Shown piece after piece: positions 1 through 6,288 of a DNA stretch of 7,583 nucleotides. The stretch is from assembly GCA_947097635.1 (NCBI GenBank), contig CAMURW010000070.1, forward strand, positions 1 to 7,583, given 5' to 3'. Numbering within the stretch: position 1 is the first letter of the stretch; each line of letters begins with the position of its first letter. Below the pieces are notes generated by a model that was not told where the DNA came from, did no database searches, and saw nothing but the letters and a program-made list of their open reading frames with translations. A program made the translations under genes and the position numbers. The DNA comes from an uncultured Bacteroidales bacterium. GTDB lineage: Bacteria > Bacteroidota > Bacteroidia > Bacteroidales > P3.

Positions 1-1045
1 CAATGAGTGCTGCTGCCTCTTCTTTCTGCCGTGTTCCTGTAGTGGTGCTGCGGAAGGTCTCCAATGCGCTGAGGACATCCCTGCCGCGCAACATTTTTTC
101 CTCCACGCTGGGCACCTCTTCTCCCTCGTTGTTGGTGTAGCCGTTGATAATGTCGTTGATTCCAGGCACATAGCCATTCAGGTCGTGTGTGGCCAGAATG
201 GACAGCATGCCAGGCACTTCCACTCCTGGCACAATGGAGAAAGATGCCTTGGTGCCGCCGTGCCGAAGCCCTTCGCAGGCCGCCAGCTTCATGGGCTGGT
301 ATTTGGCGGCGAGGATGCCGCTGCTATCACCGCTTAGCATCACGGTGATGCCTCCCAGCAGTGCCACGCAGGTGCCTACAAGCATACTCTTGCGTGCAAA
401 TTCGGCATGACGGCCTTTCAGCATGTACCAGGCGCTAATGGCCATCGTAACGATGCCACCGGTCATCCAGCCGCTGGTCACTGCGTGGAAGAACTTGGAC
501 ACAGCGACTGGGTTGCAGGCCACCTGCCAGAACGACGTCATTTCGCTGCGCACGGTTTCGGGGTTGAAGGTGGTGCCCACTGGGTTCTGCATCCAGCCGT
601 TGGCCACCAGTATCCAGTAGGCAGAGATGGTGGCACCTATGCCTGTGAGCCAGGTGGAGGTGAGGTGGAAGCCTTTGCCCACTTTCTCCCATCCAAAGAA
701 CATTACGGCGAAGAACGTGGCCTCCATAAAGAACGCCAGGATGCCCTCGATGGCCAGTGGGGCACCGAAGATGTCGCCCACCAGCCAGGAATAGTTGCTC
801 CAGTTGGTGCCGAACTCGAACTCCAGGATTAGTCCTGTGGCGATGCCGACGGCGAAGTTGATAGCGAATATCTTCATCCAGAACTGCGCTGTCTGCTTCC
901 AGAAGAGGTCGCCTTTAACGACGTAAAGGGTTTCCATGATTGCCATTACCATCGCCAGGCCCAGCGTGAGGGGCACAAAGAGCCAGTGGTAGGCGGCAGT
1001 GACTGCAAACTGCAGGCGAGACCATGCTACAAGAGAATCTATCAT
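1..1045 (-). CDS. cydA: cytochrome bd ubiquinol oxidase subunit I (3' end beyond the left edge)
   Basis: Subunit I of the cytochrome bd quinol oxidase, an inner-membrane enzyme that oxidises quinol and reduces oxygen to water, usually at low oxygen. The 348 codons in the window carry the family landmarks in order, each one residue later than in E. coli CydA. His20 (AYHWLFVPLTLG) is the haem b595 ligand. Glu100 and Glu108 lie in GDIFGAPLAIEGILAFFMEA and are the proton-path acids. His187 (KFFHAVTSGWMTGG) is a haem b558 ligand. Lys253 and Glu258 lie in QPMKLAACEG, the quinol-binding loop. The window ends inside or just after that loop, so the second b558 ligand (Met393 in E. coli) and the C-terminus are not visible. 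Several hydrophobic helices are evident. I chose the ATG at 1045; an in-frame ATG at 1051 is also possible, but 1045 is better spaced from an AGG. It lies about 56 bp after a DUF4492 gene, probably in one operon; cydB would be expected beyond the left edge. Confidence 0.96.
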   Translation of the reverse strand, partial: MIDSLVAWSRLQFAVTAAYHWLFVPLTLGLAMVMAIMETLYVVKGDLFWKQTAQFWMKIFAINFAVGIATGLILEFEFGTNWSNYSWLVGDIFGAPLAIEGILAFFMEATFFAVMFFGWEKVGKGFHLTSTWLTGIGATISAYWILVANGWMQNPVGTTFNPETVRSEMTSFWQVACNPVAVSKFFHAVTSGWMTGGIVTMAISAWYMLKGRHAEFARKSMLVGTCVALLGGITVMLSGDSSGILAAKYQPMKLAACEGLRHGGTKASFSIVPGVEVPGMLSILATHDLNGYVPGINDIINGYTNNEGEEVPSVEEKMLRGRDVLSALETFRSTTTGTRQKEEAAALI

Positions 1046-1101
1046 TACCATAACCTGTATGTTTTAGTGATGTTGTTGCGAAAAGAAAAGTTGGTGAAAG
1101 G

Positions 1102-1335
1102 TCATTGTGGCTCCTCTGGCGAAAGCAGCTGTTCTGCAACCATCTCGCTCTTCTGTGCATCAGATTTTCCTGCCATGGCAGGACGGAAAAAGAATACTCG
1201 CAGCACGGCAAAGAGGATAATCACTTTCAAGAGGACAAGCACCCACAAAGTGCGTCCCCATGTCATCCGTCGGAAGCCGTCGATATAAAATTCGACCACT
1301 TTTCGGGTTACGTTGCTTTGTTTTTTATTGCTCAT
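1102..1335 (-). CDS. DUF4492 small membrane protein upstream of cydA
   Basis: A 77-residue protein that I recognise as DUF4492, a family of unknown function commonly encoded just before cydA in Bacteroidetes. A basic N-terminus (residues 1-28) carries the signature FYIDGFRRMTWGRTLW. One hydrophobic helix follows at about residues 29-50, ending in FFFRP. The charged tail (about 51-77, KSDAQKSEMVAEQL) is probably cytosolic or peripheral. There is no cleavable signal peptide. It starts at an ATG about 50 bp downstream of a good Bacteroidetes -7 box and ends about 56 bp before cydA on the same strand, so co-transcription is likely. By analogy with the one-helix CydX subunit of proteobacterial bd oxidases, it could be an accessory or assembly subunit of the oxidase. 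That role is inferred from position and size only; there is no clear sequence similarity to CydX. Confidence 0.9.
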   Translation of the reverse strand: MSNKKQSNVTRKVVEFYIDGFRRMTWGRTLWVLVLLKVIILFAVLRVFFFRPAMAGKSDAQKSEMVAEQLLSPEEPQ

Positions 1336-1390
1336 ATCCAGCGCGTTATTAAAAGATGGGTACTACCCGAAATTACAAAACATCTCGTTG

Positions 1391-1398
1391 CAAATATA
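1391..1398 (-). promoter_or_regulatory. Bacteroidetes-type -7 box of the DUF4492-cydA operon
   Basis: Read on the minus strand, the sequence is TATATTTG, a perfect match to the Bacteroidetes primary sigma -7 consensus TAnnTTTG. It would start transcription at about 1387, giving a leader of roughly 50 nt before the DUF4492 ATG at 1335. The -33 element is poor: the best candidate is TTTC at 1416-1419, with a 17-nt spacer instead of about 19-20. This may mean the promoter needs an activator. The assignment rests on motif and position only. Confidence 0.6.
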
Positions 1399-1422
1399 CA
1401 AGATTATTCTCACATGAAAGCA

Positions 1423-1434
1423 TTATTGCAATAA
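1423..1434. promoter_or_regulatory. 12-bp palindrome, possible regulator site of the cyd promoter
   Basis: TTATTGCAATAA is a perfect 12-bp palindrome centred at 1428.5. If transcription starts near 1387-1388, the centre lies at about -41, just upstream of the weak -33 element. That is the classic position for class II activation by CRP/FNR-family dimers, and oxygen- or redox-responsive control of a bd oxidase would make biological sense. The half-site is not a textbook FNR, Rex or CRP site, so the regulator is unknown. Chance occurrence in A/T-rich DNA cannot be excluded. Confidence 0.35.
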
Positions 1435-1548
1435 AAAATTTGAAAAAACGGGACGTTTCGCCGTCTCTAGGACACAATACGAACTATCGCAATCACCATC
1501 TCTACCTAACCTTATCCTGCAAGAAGTCGCCACTGTGCCTTGCTTGCA

Positions 1549-1584
1549 TCGAGGATGGGTCGAAAATTTCCGACCCATCCTCGA
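1549..1584. repeat. 14-bp perfect inverted repeat (hairpin) at the head of the tandem array
   Basis: Arms 1549-1562 and 1571-1584 are exact reverse complements over 14 bp (core GAGGATGGGTCG / CGACCCATCCTC), separated by the 8-nt loop AAAATTTC. The right arm contains the first tandem repeat unit and the left arm holds one unit in opposite orientation. Neither side is followed by a T-tract on either strand, so it does not look like an ordinary intrinsic terminator. It could form a strong RNA hairpin or a DNA cruciform. Confidence 0.85.
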
Positions 1585-1647
1585 CCCATCCTCGACCCAT
1601 TCTCGACCCATTCTCGACCCATTCTCGACTCATCCTCGACTCTATCT
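1571..1647. repeat. seven-copy 11-bp tandem repeat (minisatellite)
   Basis: Seven uninterrupted 11-bp units can be read by eye. Units 1-2 (1571-1592) are CGACCCATCCT. Units 3-5 (1593-1625) are CGACCCATTCT. Unit 6 (1626-1636) is CGACTCATCCT and unit 7 (1637-1647) is CGACTCTATCT. Divergence grows toward the right end, as expected if the array expands by slippage in the left and middle units. The 11-bp period is not a multiple of three, so copy-number changes would shift any reading frame, which argues against coding. It lies about 216 bp upstream of the DUF4492-cydA start and about 570 bp upstream of parC. Confidence 0.92.
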
Positions 1648-1658
1648 CATTGCGCGAT

Positions 1659-1716
1659 GCCAGTACTGGCTATTCTAACTTGTTGAATTCAAGTTGCTTG
1701 CGTACTTGTTTGTACG
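1659..1716. repeat. cluster of three short inverted repeats
   Basis: Within 58 bp there is a perfect 12-bp palindrome GCCAGTACTGGC (1659-1670), then AACTTG-N7-CAAGTT (1677-1682/1690-1695, with TTGAATTCAA palindromic inside), then CGTAC-N6-GTACG (1701-1705/1712-1716). The cluster directly follows the 11-bp tandem array. They may be protein-binding sites or a structured transcript; no known site was recognised. Confidence 0.5.
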
Positions 1717-1776
1717 TCACGGGCACCTATTGAATAATGGACATTTCACCTAACCTATGAATCTATCGTCAATTTG

Positions 1777-1784
1777 CAAAGTTA
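1777..1784 (-). promoter_or_regulatory. possible second leftward -7 box
   Basis: The minus strand reads TAACTTTG, a perfect fit to TAnnTTTG. The nearest -33-like element is a TTTC about 21 nt upstream, which is weak. A transcript from here would run leftward through the palindromes and the tandem array toward the cyd operon. It could be a distal cyd promoter with a leader of about 435 nt, or a non-coding RNA. A chance match is quite possible. Confidence 0.25.
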
Positions 1785-1874
1785 CAAGTGCTTCACGGCT
1801 TGGAAGAAACATTAGGACTTATTGCAGACTACCATATTAATCGGTACGCATTTGTGTTCTGTGGATCACCACCA

Positions 1875-1886
1875 TGTGCATGCACA
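1875..1886. promoter_or_regulatory. 12-bp perfect palindrome TGTGCATGCACA
   Basis: A perfect dyad of 12 bp in the parC-proximal half of the intergenic region, of the size expected for a dimeric regulator half-site pair. No regulator is recognised. It lies about 335 bp upstream of parC. Confidence 0.3.
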
Positions 1887-1910
1887 CTTTTTGAAATAGT
1901 GCTCTGCGGA

Positions 1911-1952
1911 AGGGCATGAAAAATGATTTGCCAACGCATGGGATCATGCCCT
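1911..1952. repeat. 9-bp inverted repeat with 24-nt spacer
   Basis: AGGGCATGA (1911-1919) is the exact reverse complement of TCATGCCCT (1944-1952). The 24-nt spacer makes a simple hairpin possible but not strong. There is no T-tract after either arm on its own strand, so a terminator is not supported. No function is assigned. Confidence 0.4.
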
Positions 1953-2156
1953 ATGTGACCTTAAAGTTCTGCCTATTTGCATCTTTTGCGGGTGGCCATA
2001 ATATTTTTTCGTCCATTAATAATTTTTCTGTGGCTTTTGCGTTATAAATATAATAAAATATGGCATGCAGTTGCTTGTAGGTGGAAAACAGCCTCCCGTT
2101 TGTTTCAAGGGGTAATTGTTTTTGCGTTGTGTATCAGCGTAGAAAGAAACATCTGT

Positions 2157-2172
2157 TGCCTCTCTTGAGGCA
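2157..2172 (+). promoter_or_regulatory. small hairpin in the parC upstream region
   Basis: TGCCTC (2157-2162) and GAGGCA (2167-2172) form a 6-bp stem closed by the tetraloop TCTT, ending 48 bp before the parC ATG. If it is transcribed it would be part of the parC leader. It is too short and lacks the T-tract of a terminator. A regulatory role is possible but unproven. Confidence 0.3.
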
Positions 2173-2220
2173 GGCTGCACCATACAAGAACCGAGCGATA
2201 ATGACGGTGAAATAGCATTT

Positions 2221-4971
2221 ATGAGCGATAAAAACGACGAAAAAAAAGAACAAAAACAATATAACGACGGGCATCCCATAGGCGACGTTGCCGACGAGGA
2301 ACGCCCCACGATGGACGGCTACGAAGAAGAGCAAGAGGCGCTGGAAGGCGAGGCAATAGCGATGCCCAAGGACGCCCCCCCCTTGCAAGAAGGAGAGGTG
2401 ACAAGCCTGAACACCATGTTCAAGGATTACTGGGTGGATTATGCCAGCGACGTGATACTGGACCGCAGCGTGCCCGACATCGACGATGGCCTGAAGCCTG
2501 TGCAGCGTCGTATATTGCACGCCATGAAAGGACTCGACGACGGCAAGTACAACAAAGTGAGCAACATAGTGGGTGCCACGATGGCCTACCATCCCCACGG
2601 CGATGCCAGCATCAAGGATGCCCTAGTGAATATGGGGCAGAAAGACCTGCTGATAGACTGTCAGGGCAACTGGGGCAACATCCTCACTGGCGACGATGCC
2701 GCCGCCGGGCGTTACATAGAAGCGAAGCTGAGCAAGTTTGCCAGCGAGGTGGTGTTCAACCCCAAGACGACGCACTGGAAACCCAGCTACGACGGCCGCA
2801 AGCAGGAGCCTGTGACTTTACCCGTGAAATTTCCGCTGCTGTTGGCACAAGGCACCAAAGGCATCGCAGTGACCCTGCAGAGCGTCATACTGCCATACAA
2901 CTTCTGCGAGCTGATAGAGGCCAGCATCAAGATCCTCAACGCGGAATCTTTCGAGATATACCCCGACTTTCCCACGGGAGGCCTCATCGATGTGAGCCGC
3001 TACAACGACGGTGCATTAGGTGGCCGCTTGCGCATACGTGCCAAGATGCACTACGACGAGAAGCGCAAAGCCATTGTCATCACAGAGTTGCCCTATAGCG
3101 TCACCACGCAGGACCTTACGGACAGCATAGTAAAAGCCAACGAGAAGGGAAAGATAAAAATTAAGAGGGTGGACGACAACACCGCCCGCGAGGTGGAGAT
3201 AGTTATCACCCTGCCCGGAGGTGTAACCCCGGACCAGACTATCGATGCCCTCTATGCTTTCACCAACTGCCAAATTAGCTTCTCGCCGCAGACTTGCGTC
3301 ATCGTGGACGGAAAGCCCTGCTTCCTTACAATCAGCGACATACTGCGCCACAATGTCTTCCACACCCGCGACCTGCTGAAGCGCGAACTGGAGATACTGT
3401 TAGAAGAACTGGAGGACCGCTGGCATTGGGTGAGCTTGGAGAAGATATTCTTTGAGAAACGCATATACAAGCAGCTGGAAAAAGATGCCGACAGCTACGA
3501 TGCACAGCAGGATGCCATCCAGAAGGCCTTCGACCCCTACGTGAAGCACCTGCGACGCCTGGTGTCGCACGACGATGTGGTGAAACTGTGCGACAAGCCC
3601 GTCCGCAAAATCAGCAAGTTCGACATCAAAAAAGCCCAGCAGGACTTGGAGACTATAGAGATGAACATGGACGAGGTACGCAACCATCTGGAGCACCTCA
3701 CGGACTACACCATCTCCTATTTCCACCATATCCTGGAGACCTACGGCGAAGGACGCGATCGCAAGACCGAGATACGCAACTTCGAAGACATTCAGGCCGT
3801 GAGCGTGGCCATGGCCAACGAGAAACTTTACGCTAACCTGCAGACGGGCTTCGCCGGCTACAACCTGAAACGCGACGACGAAGCAGAACAGGTGGGCGAG
3901 TGCAGCCAGATAGACGACATCATCGCCTTCCGCCGCGACGGCACCTGCATCATCACCAAGGTGGCAGAAAAAGCCTTCGTGGGCAGCACGGAATGCAAGG
4001 AATTGTTGTGGGTAGGCGTGTTCCGCAAAGGCGACGACCGCACGGTGTACAACATGATATATCGCGACGGCAAGGATGGTAAGTGCTTCGTGAAGCGCTT
4101 CAACATGACCAGCATCATCCACGACCGCGAATATGTGCTCACACGTGGCACCGCTGGCAGCAAGGTGCTTTATTTCACCGCCAATCCCAACGGCGAGGCA
4201 GAAGTGGTTACCATCCACCTTAGCCCTCTGGTGAAATCCAAGCATCGCAGTTACGACTTTGACTTCAGCACCCTGGCCATCAAAGGACGTGCCAGCATGG
4301 GCAACATCGTATCCCATAAAGTAGTGCAGTATATCAACAAGAAGGAAGAGGGCGTCAGTACCTTGGGCAGCCGCAAGATATGGTTTGACCCCAGCGTGGC
4401 ACGTCTCAACGTGAACGAGGCAGGCGTGCTGCTGGGTGAGTTCAAGGGTGCCGACAAGATCCTCACGCTCATGAAGGGCGGTAGCTTCCGCACCACGGGT
4501 TTCGACCTCTCCAACCACTTCGAAGACGACCTGCTGGAGATACGCAAGTACAATAAACACACCATCGTCACCGTCATCTATCAAGAGGCGATGGCGGGCT
4601 ACTACTACGTGAAGCGTTTCATTCCCGAGGTCAGCGACAAGAAGCTTTACTACTTAGACACAGAGAACGGCGACACACTGGTGCAGATGGTCTTCGACAC
4701 CTATCCCATGCTGGAACTCCATTATGCCCAGGATAGCGGCAAAAAGGTGGGCAGCGAGATTTTCGACATCGCCGACTTTATTGCCGTCAAGGGCTACAAG
4801 GCCAAAGGCAAACGCATCGCCACGGTGGCAGTGGAAGCTTTCAGATGGCTGGAACCCAAGCCGGACCCCGAGTTGCCAGACGACGAGGAGGATGATCCCA
4901 TCATCGGCTACGACGAACCCGACGACCATCAAGGCTTCGCAGAAGGCGAGCAGACGGAAATGTTTCAATAG
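2221..4971 (+). CDS. parC: DNA topoisomerase IV subunit A (Bacteroidetes ParC)
   Basis: The DNA-cleaving subunit of type IIA topoisomerase IV, which works with ParE to decatenate daughter chromosomes. An acidic tail (about 1-60) precedes the catalytic core. Within the core, DYASDVILDRSVPDIDDGLKP (74-94, with D for the usual M/Y) begins the winged-helix region. YHPHGDASIKD (123-133) is the helix bound by quinolones. Arg164-Tyr165 in DDAAAGRYIEAKLSK are the catalytic pair, Tyr165 forming the covalent link to DNA. Ile215 in KGIAV matches the DNA-bending isoleucine. A charged helical tower and coiled-coil follow (about 380-510), then a beta-pinwheel C-terminal domain (about 530-850) and a second acidic tail (about 882-916). 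I see no GyrA-box, which supports ParC over GyrA, as does the overall match to Bacteroidetes ParC. The length of 916 aa is normal to slightly long. Its parE partner is not in the window. The start is the first ATG of the frame, preceded by AT-rich sequence with no Shine-Dalgarno. A glycosyltransferase gene follows after 12 bp. Confidence 0.95.
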   Translation: MSDKNDEKKEQKQYNDGHPIGDVADEERPTMDGYEEEQEALEGEAIAMPKDAPPLQEGEVTSLNTMFKDYWVDYASDVILDRSVPDIDDGLKPVQRRILHAMKGLDDGKYNKVSNIVGATMAYHPHGDASIKDALVNMGQKDLLIDCQGNWGNILTGDDAAAGRYIEAKLSKFASEVVFNPKTTHWKPSYDGRKQEPVTLPVKFPLLLAQGTKGIAVTLQSVILPYNFCELIEASIKILNAESFEIYPDFPTGGLIDVSRYNDGALGGRLRIRAKMHYDEKRKAIVITELPYSVTTQDLTDSIVKANEKGKIKIKRVDDNTAREVEIVITLPGGVTPDQTIDALYAFTNCQISFSPQTCVIVDGKPCFLTISDILRHNVFHTRDLLKRELEILLEELEDRWHWVSLEKIFFEKRIYKQLEKDADSYDAQQDAIQKAFDPYVKHLRRLVSHDDVVKLCDKPVRKISKFDIKKAQQDLETIEMNMDEVRNHLEHLTDYTISYFHHILETYGEGRDRKTEIRNFEDIQAVSVAMANEKLYANLQTGFAGYNLKRDDEAEQVGECSQIDDIIAFRRDGTCIITKVAEKAFVGSTECKELLWVGVFRKGDDRTVYNMIYRDGKDGKCFVKRFNMTSIIHDREYVLTRGTAGSKVLYFTANPNGEAEVVTIHLSPLVKSKHRSYDFDFSTLAIKGRASMGNIVSHKVVQYINKKEEGVSTLGSRKIWFDPSVARLNVNEAGVLLGEFKGADKILTLMKGGSFRTTGFDLSNHFEDDLLEIRKYNKHTIVTVIYQEAMAGYYYVKRFIPEVSDKKLYYLDTENGDTLVQMVFDTYPMLELHYAQDSGKKVGSEIFDIADFIAVKGYKAKGKRIATVAVEAFRWLEPKPDPELPDDEEDDPIIGYDEPDDHQGFAEGEQTEMFQ

Positions 4972-4983
4972 AATTAATTAATT

Positions 4984-6270
4984 ATGAAGATTTTAGTTGT
5001 TCTCCCCCGTTTTCCTTACCCCATGGAGAAAGGCGATAAACTGCGTGCCTATCACCAAATCAAGGGTCTTCAGGCACAGGGCAACGAGATTGTCCTGTTC
5101 TGTCTCAGTCATGAGCATGTGCGCAAGGAATGGAAAGAGGCGATACACCCCTACTGCAGCGCTATCTACGTGGCCAGGCTTAGCAAGGCTGGCAGCCTGA
5201 TGCGCACGCTCGGTGCCCTGCTGCGCAACCGAAGCCTGCAAACAGCGTATTGGTGTTCTTCCAAAGCACGTCGTCTCTTCCAGCAGGTGGAACAACGCTG
5301 TAAGCCAGATGTCGTGTACAACCAGATGGTACGTACCATGCCTATCGTGCAGCACAGCAGACATTGCAAGGTGATGGATTTCCAGGACTGCCTCAGTCTG
5401 AACATGGGACGTAACATGGCACGCTACGAAATATCGCGACCCGACGACGAGAAACCTCGTAGCAACAAGCATTACTATTGTCACAAAACCAGTCTGCGCT
5501 ATTTCGTGTATCACTACGAATTCAAGAACCTTCGCAAGCTGGAGAATCAAGCCTTCTCGCTGTTCGACGCTCTCACCATCATCAGCGAGCCAGACCGTGC
5601 AGCGTTGCCTTCGCCGCGCCGTAGGGAAGTGCATATTGTACCCAACGGTGTGGACGTAGGGTTTTACCGACCTAAGGAAGAGGAGAAGAAGTTCGACGTG
5701 GCCTTTTGCGGCAATATGCAATATGAACCCAACATTCGCACTGCCGTCTATCTCGCCATGCAGGTGATGCCGCTGGTGTGGGAGGAACGTCCCGAGGCAC
5801 GCCTGCTCATCGCCGGTGCCACACCTGTGGCAGAGGTATGGCGGCTTGCCAGCGACAGGATAGAGGTGAGGGCCAACGTGCCGGACATACGCCAATGCTA
5901 TGCCTCCACCAAGGTCTTCGCCGCACCCATGCAGAGCGGCAGTGGACTGCAAAACAAGTTGCTGGAAGCCATGGCGATGGAGATACCCTGCATCACCAGC
6001 AGTCTGGCAAACAGTTCCTTGCGCGCAAAAGCCAACGGACAGGAAATACTGGTGGGAGATACCCCTCGGCAAGTGGCACGCCACATCCTCTATCTCCTCG
6101 GCAGTCAGCAGCAACGCGACATTCTTGCCGACAACGCCCGCCATTTTGTCTGCACCCACTACACCTGGCAAGCAGCCAACTCCACCCTCAACGCTATCCT
6201 CGCCTCCGCGTCCAGCAGAACTAACGATTTCGCCTCTGCGCCGCTTTCTGGAATGAAAAATAAGAGTTAG
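4984..6270 (+). CDS. family-4-type (GT-B fold) glycosyltransferase
   Basis: A 428-residue GT-B glycosyltransferase that would transfer a sugar from a nucleotide-sugar donor; the acceptor is unknown. The N-terminal Rossmann half opens with MKILVVLPRFPYPMEKGDKLR and carries the acceptor side. The linker motif HIVPNGVD is at 217-224. The C-terminal donor domain contains FCGNMQYEPN (241-250) and GLQNKLLEAMAMEIPCITSS (321-340), with Glu328 as the conserved donor-site acid. In the usual E-x7-E motif the first Glu is replaced by Ser320. This, with the QNK-LEAMAM motif, resembles the 'stp1' sugar-transferase group (TIGR03087-like). That subgroup call is from memory and tentative. There is no signal peptide or membrane helix, so it is probably cytosolic or membrane-peripheral. 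The start is the ATG 12 bp after parC, preceded by AATT repeats typical of Bacteroidetes initiation. The C-terminal 20 residues look low-complexity. It is likely co-transcribed with parC; hflX follows after 27 bp. Confidence 0.88.
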   Translation: MKILVVLPRFPYPMEKGDKLRAYHQIKGLQAQGNEIVLFCLSHEHVRKEWKEAIHPYCSAIYVARLSKAGSLMRTLGALLRNRSLQTAYWCSSKARRLFQQVEQRCKPDVVYNQMVRTMPIVQHSRHCKVMDFQDCLSLNMGRNMARYEISRPDDEKPRSNKHYYCHKTSLRYFVYHYEFKNLRKLENQAFSLFDALTIISEPDRAALPSPRRREVHIVPNGVDVGFYRPKEEEKKFDVAFCGNMQYEPNIRTAVYLAMQVMPLVWEERPEARLLIAGATPVAEVWRLASDRIEVRANVPDIRQCYASTKVFAAPMQSGSGLQNKLLEAMAMEIPCITSSLANSSLRAKANGQEILVGDTPRQVARHILYLLGSQQQRDILADNARHFVCTHYTWQAANSTLNAILASASSRTNDFASAPLSGMKNKS

Positions 6271-6280
6271 CCAACAATAC

Positions 6281-6288
6281 TAATTTTG
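6281..6288 (+). promoter_or_regulatory. -7-like box just before hflX
   Basis: TAATTTTG is a perfect TAnnTTTG match in the 27-bp gap between the glycosyltransferase stop and hflX. Transcription would start around 6292-6295, leaving only a few nucleotides before the ATG at 6298. No clear -33 TTTG lies at the expected distance. It could be an internal promoter for a nearly leaderless hflX mRNA, or simply an A/T-rich translation-initiation region within an operon. Confidence 0.3.

Larger units (their letters stand above)
1336..2220. other. long divergent intergenic region without a convincing gene
   Basis: These 885 bp separate the leftward DUF4492-cydA unit from rightward parC. The region is more A/T-rich than the flanking genes, especially 1960-2080. 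Open frames here are short, overlap repeats or give low-complexity products with no recognisable domain. What it does hold: a cyd promoter at about 1391-1398 with a 12-bp palindrome upstream; an inverted repeat plus seven 11-bp tandem repeats (1549-1647); a group of short palindromes (1659-1716); a second leftward -7-like box (1777-1784); a 12-bp palindrome at 1875-1886; a 9-bp inverted repeat at 1911-1919/1944-1952; and a small hairpin 49 bp before parC. I found no tRNA, no recognisable structured RNA and no perfect TAnnTTTG box on the plus strand to assign to parC. Confidence 0.8.

Noticed and set aside
1549..1584. Intrinsic terminator
   Set aside because: The stem is strong, but neither strand has the run of T after it, and both flanking operons start rather than end here.
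1423..1611. Minus-strand open frame of 62 codons starting in the tandem repeat
   Set aside because: Its start and N-terminus are repeat sequence and it runs over the cyd promoter region; no coding signal.
1571..1647. CRISPR array
   Set aside because: The 11-bp units are contiguous with no spacers, so it is a simple tandem repeat.
1356..1733. Plus-strand open frame of 125 codons across the tandem repeat
   Set aside because: Part of its product is the translated 11-bp repeat (STHPRPILDPFSTH-like), the rest is low-similarity sequence, and the repeat period would shift the frame with each copy change.
1829..1939. Minus-strand open frame of about 36 codons (begins MRWQIIFHALP)
   Set aside because: Too short, without an upstream initiation signal or recognisable family; it could be a decayed remnant but nothing supports it.
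1977..2168. Plus-strand 63-codon hydrophobic open frame
   Set aside because: The hydrophobic, Phe/Ile-rich product is what A/T-rich non-coding DNA yields; no family is recognisable and it overlaps the parC leader.
2201..2215. Four-codon mini-frame ATG ACG GTG AAA TAG just before parC
   Set aside because: It could in principle be a leader peptide, but four codons arise easily by chance and there is no attenuator next to it.
3400..4584. Long open frame (394 codons) antisense to parC
   Set aside because: It lies wholly inside parC, has no recognisable domain and is rich in His/Val/Ala as expected from reverse reading of a codon-biased gene. It is a shadow of parC.
4993..6171. Long open frame (392 codons) antisense to the glycosyltransferase
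   Set aside because: Complementary to a well-supported gene with motifs in order; the composition fits a mirror frame and no domain is recognisable.
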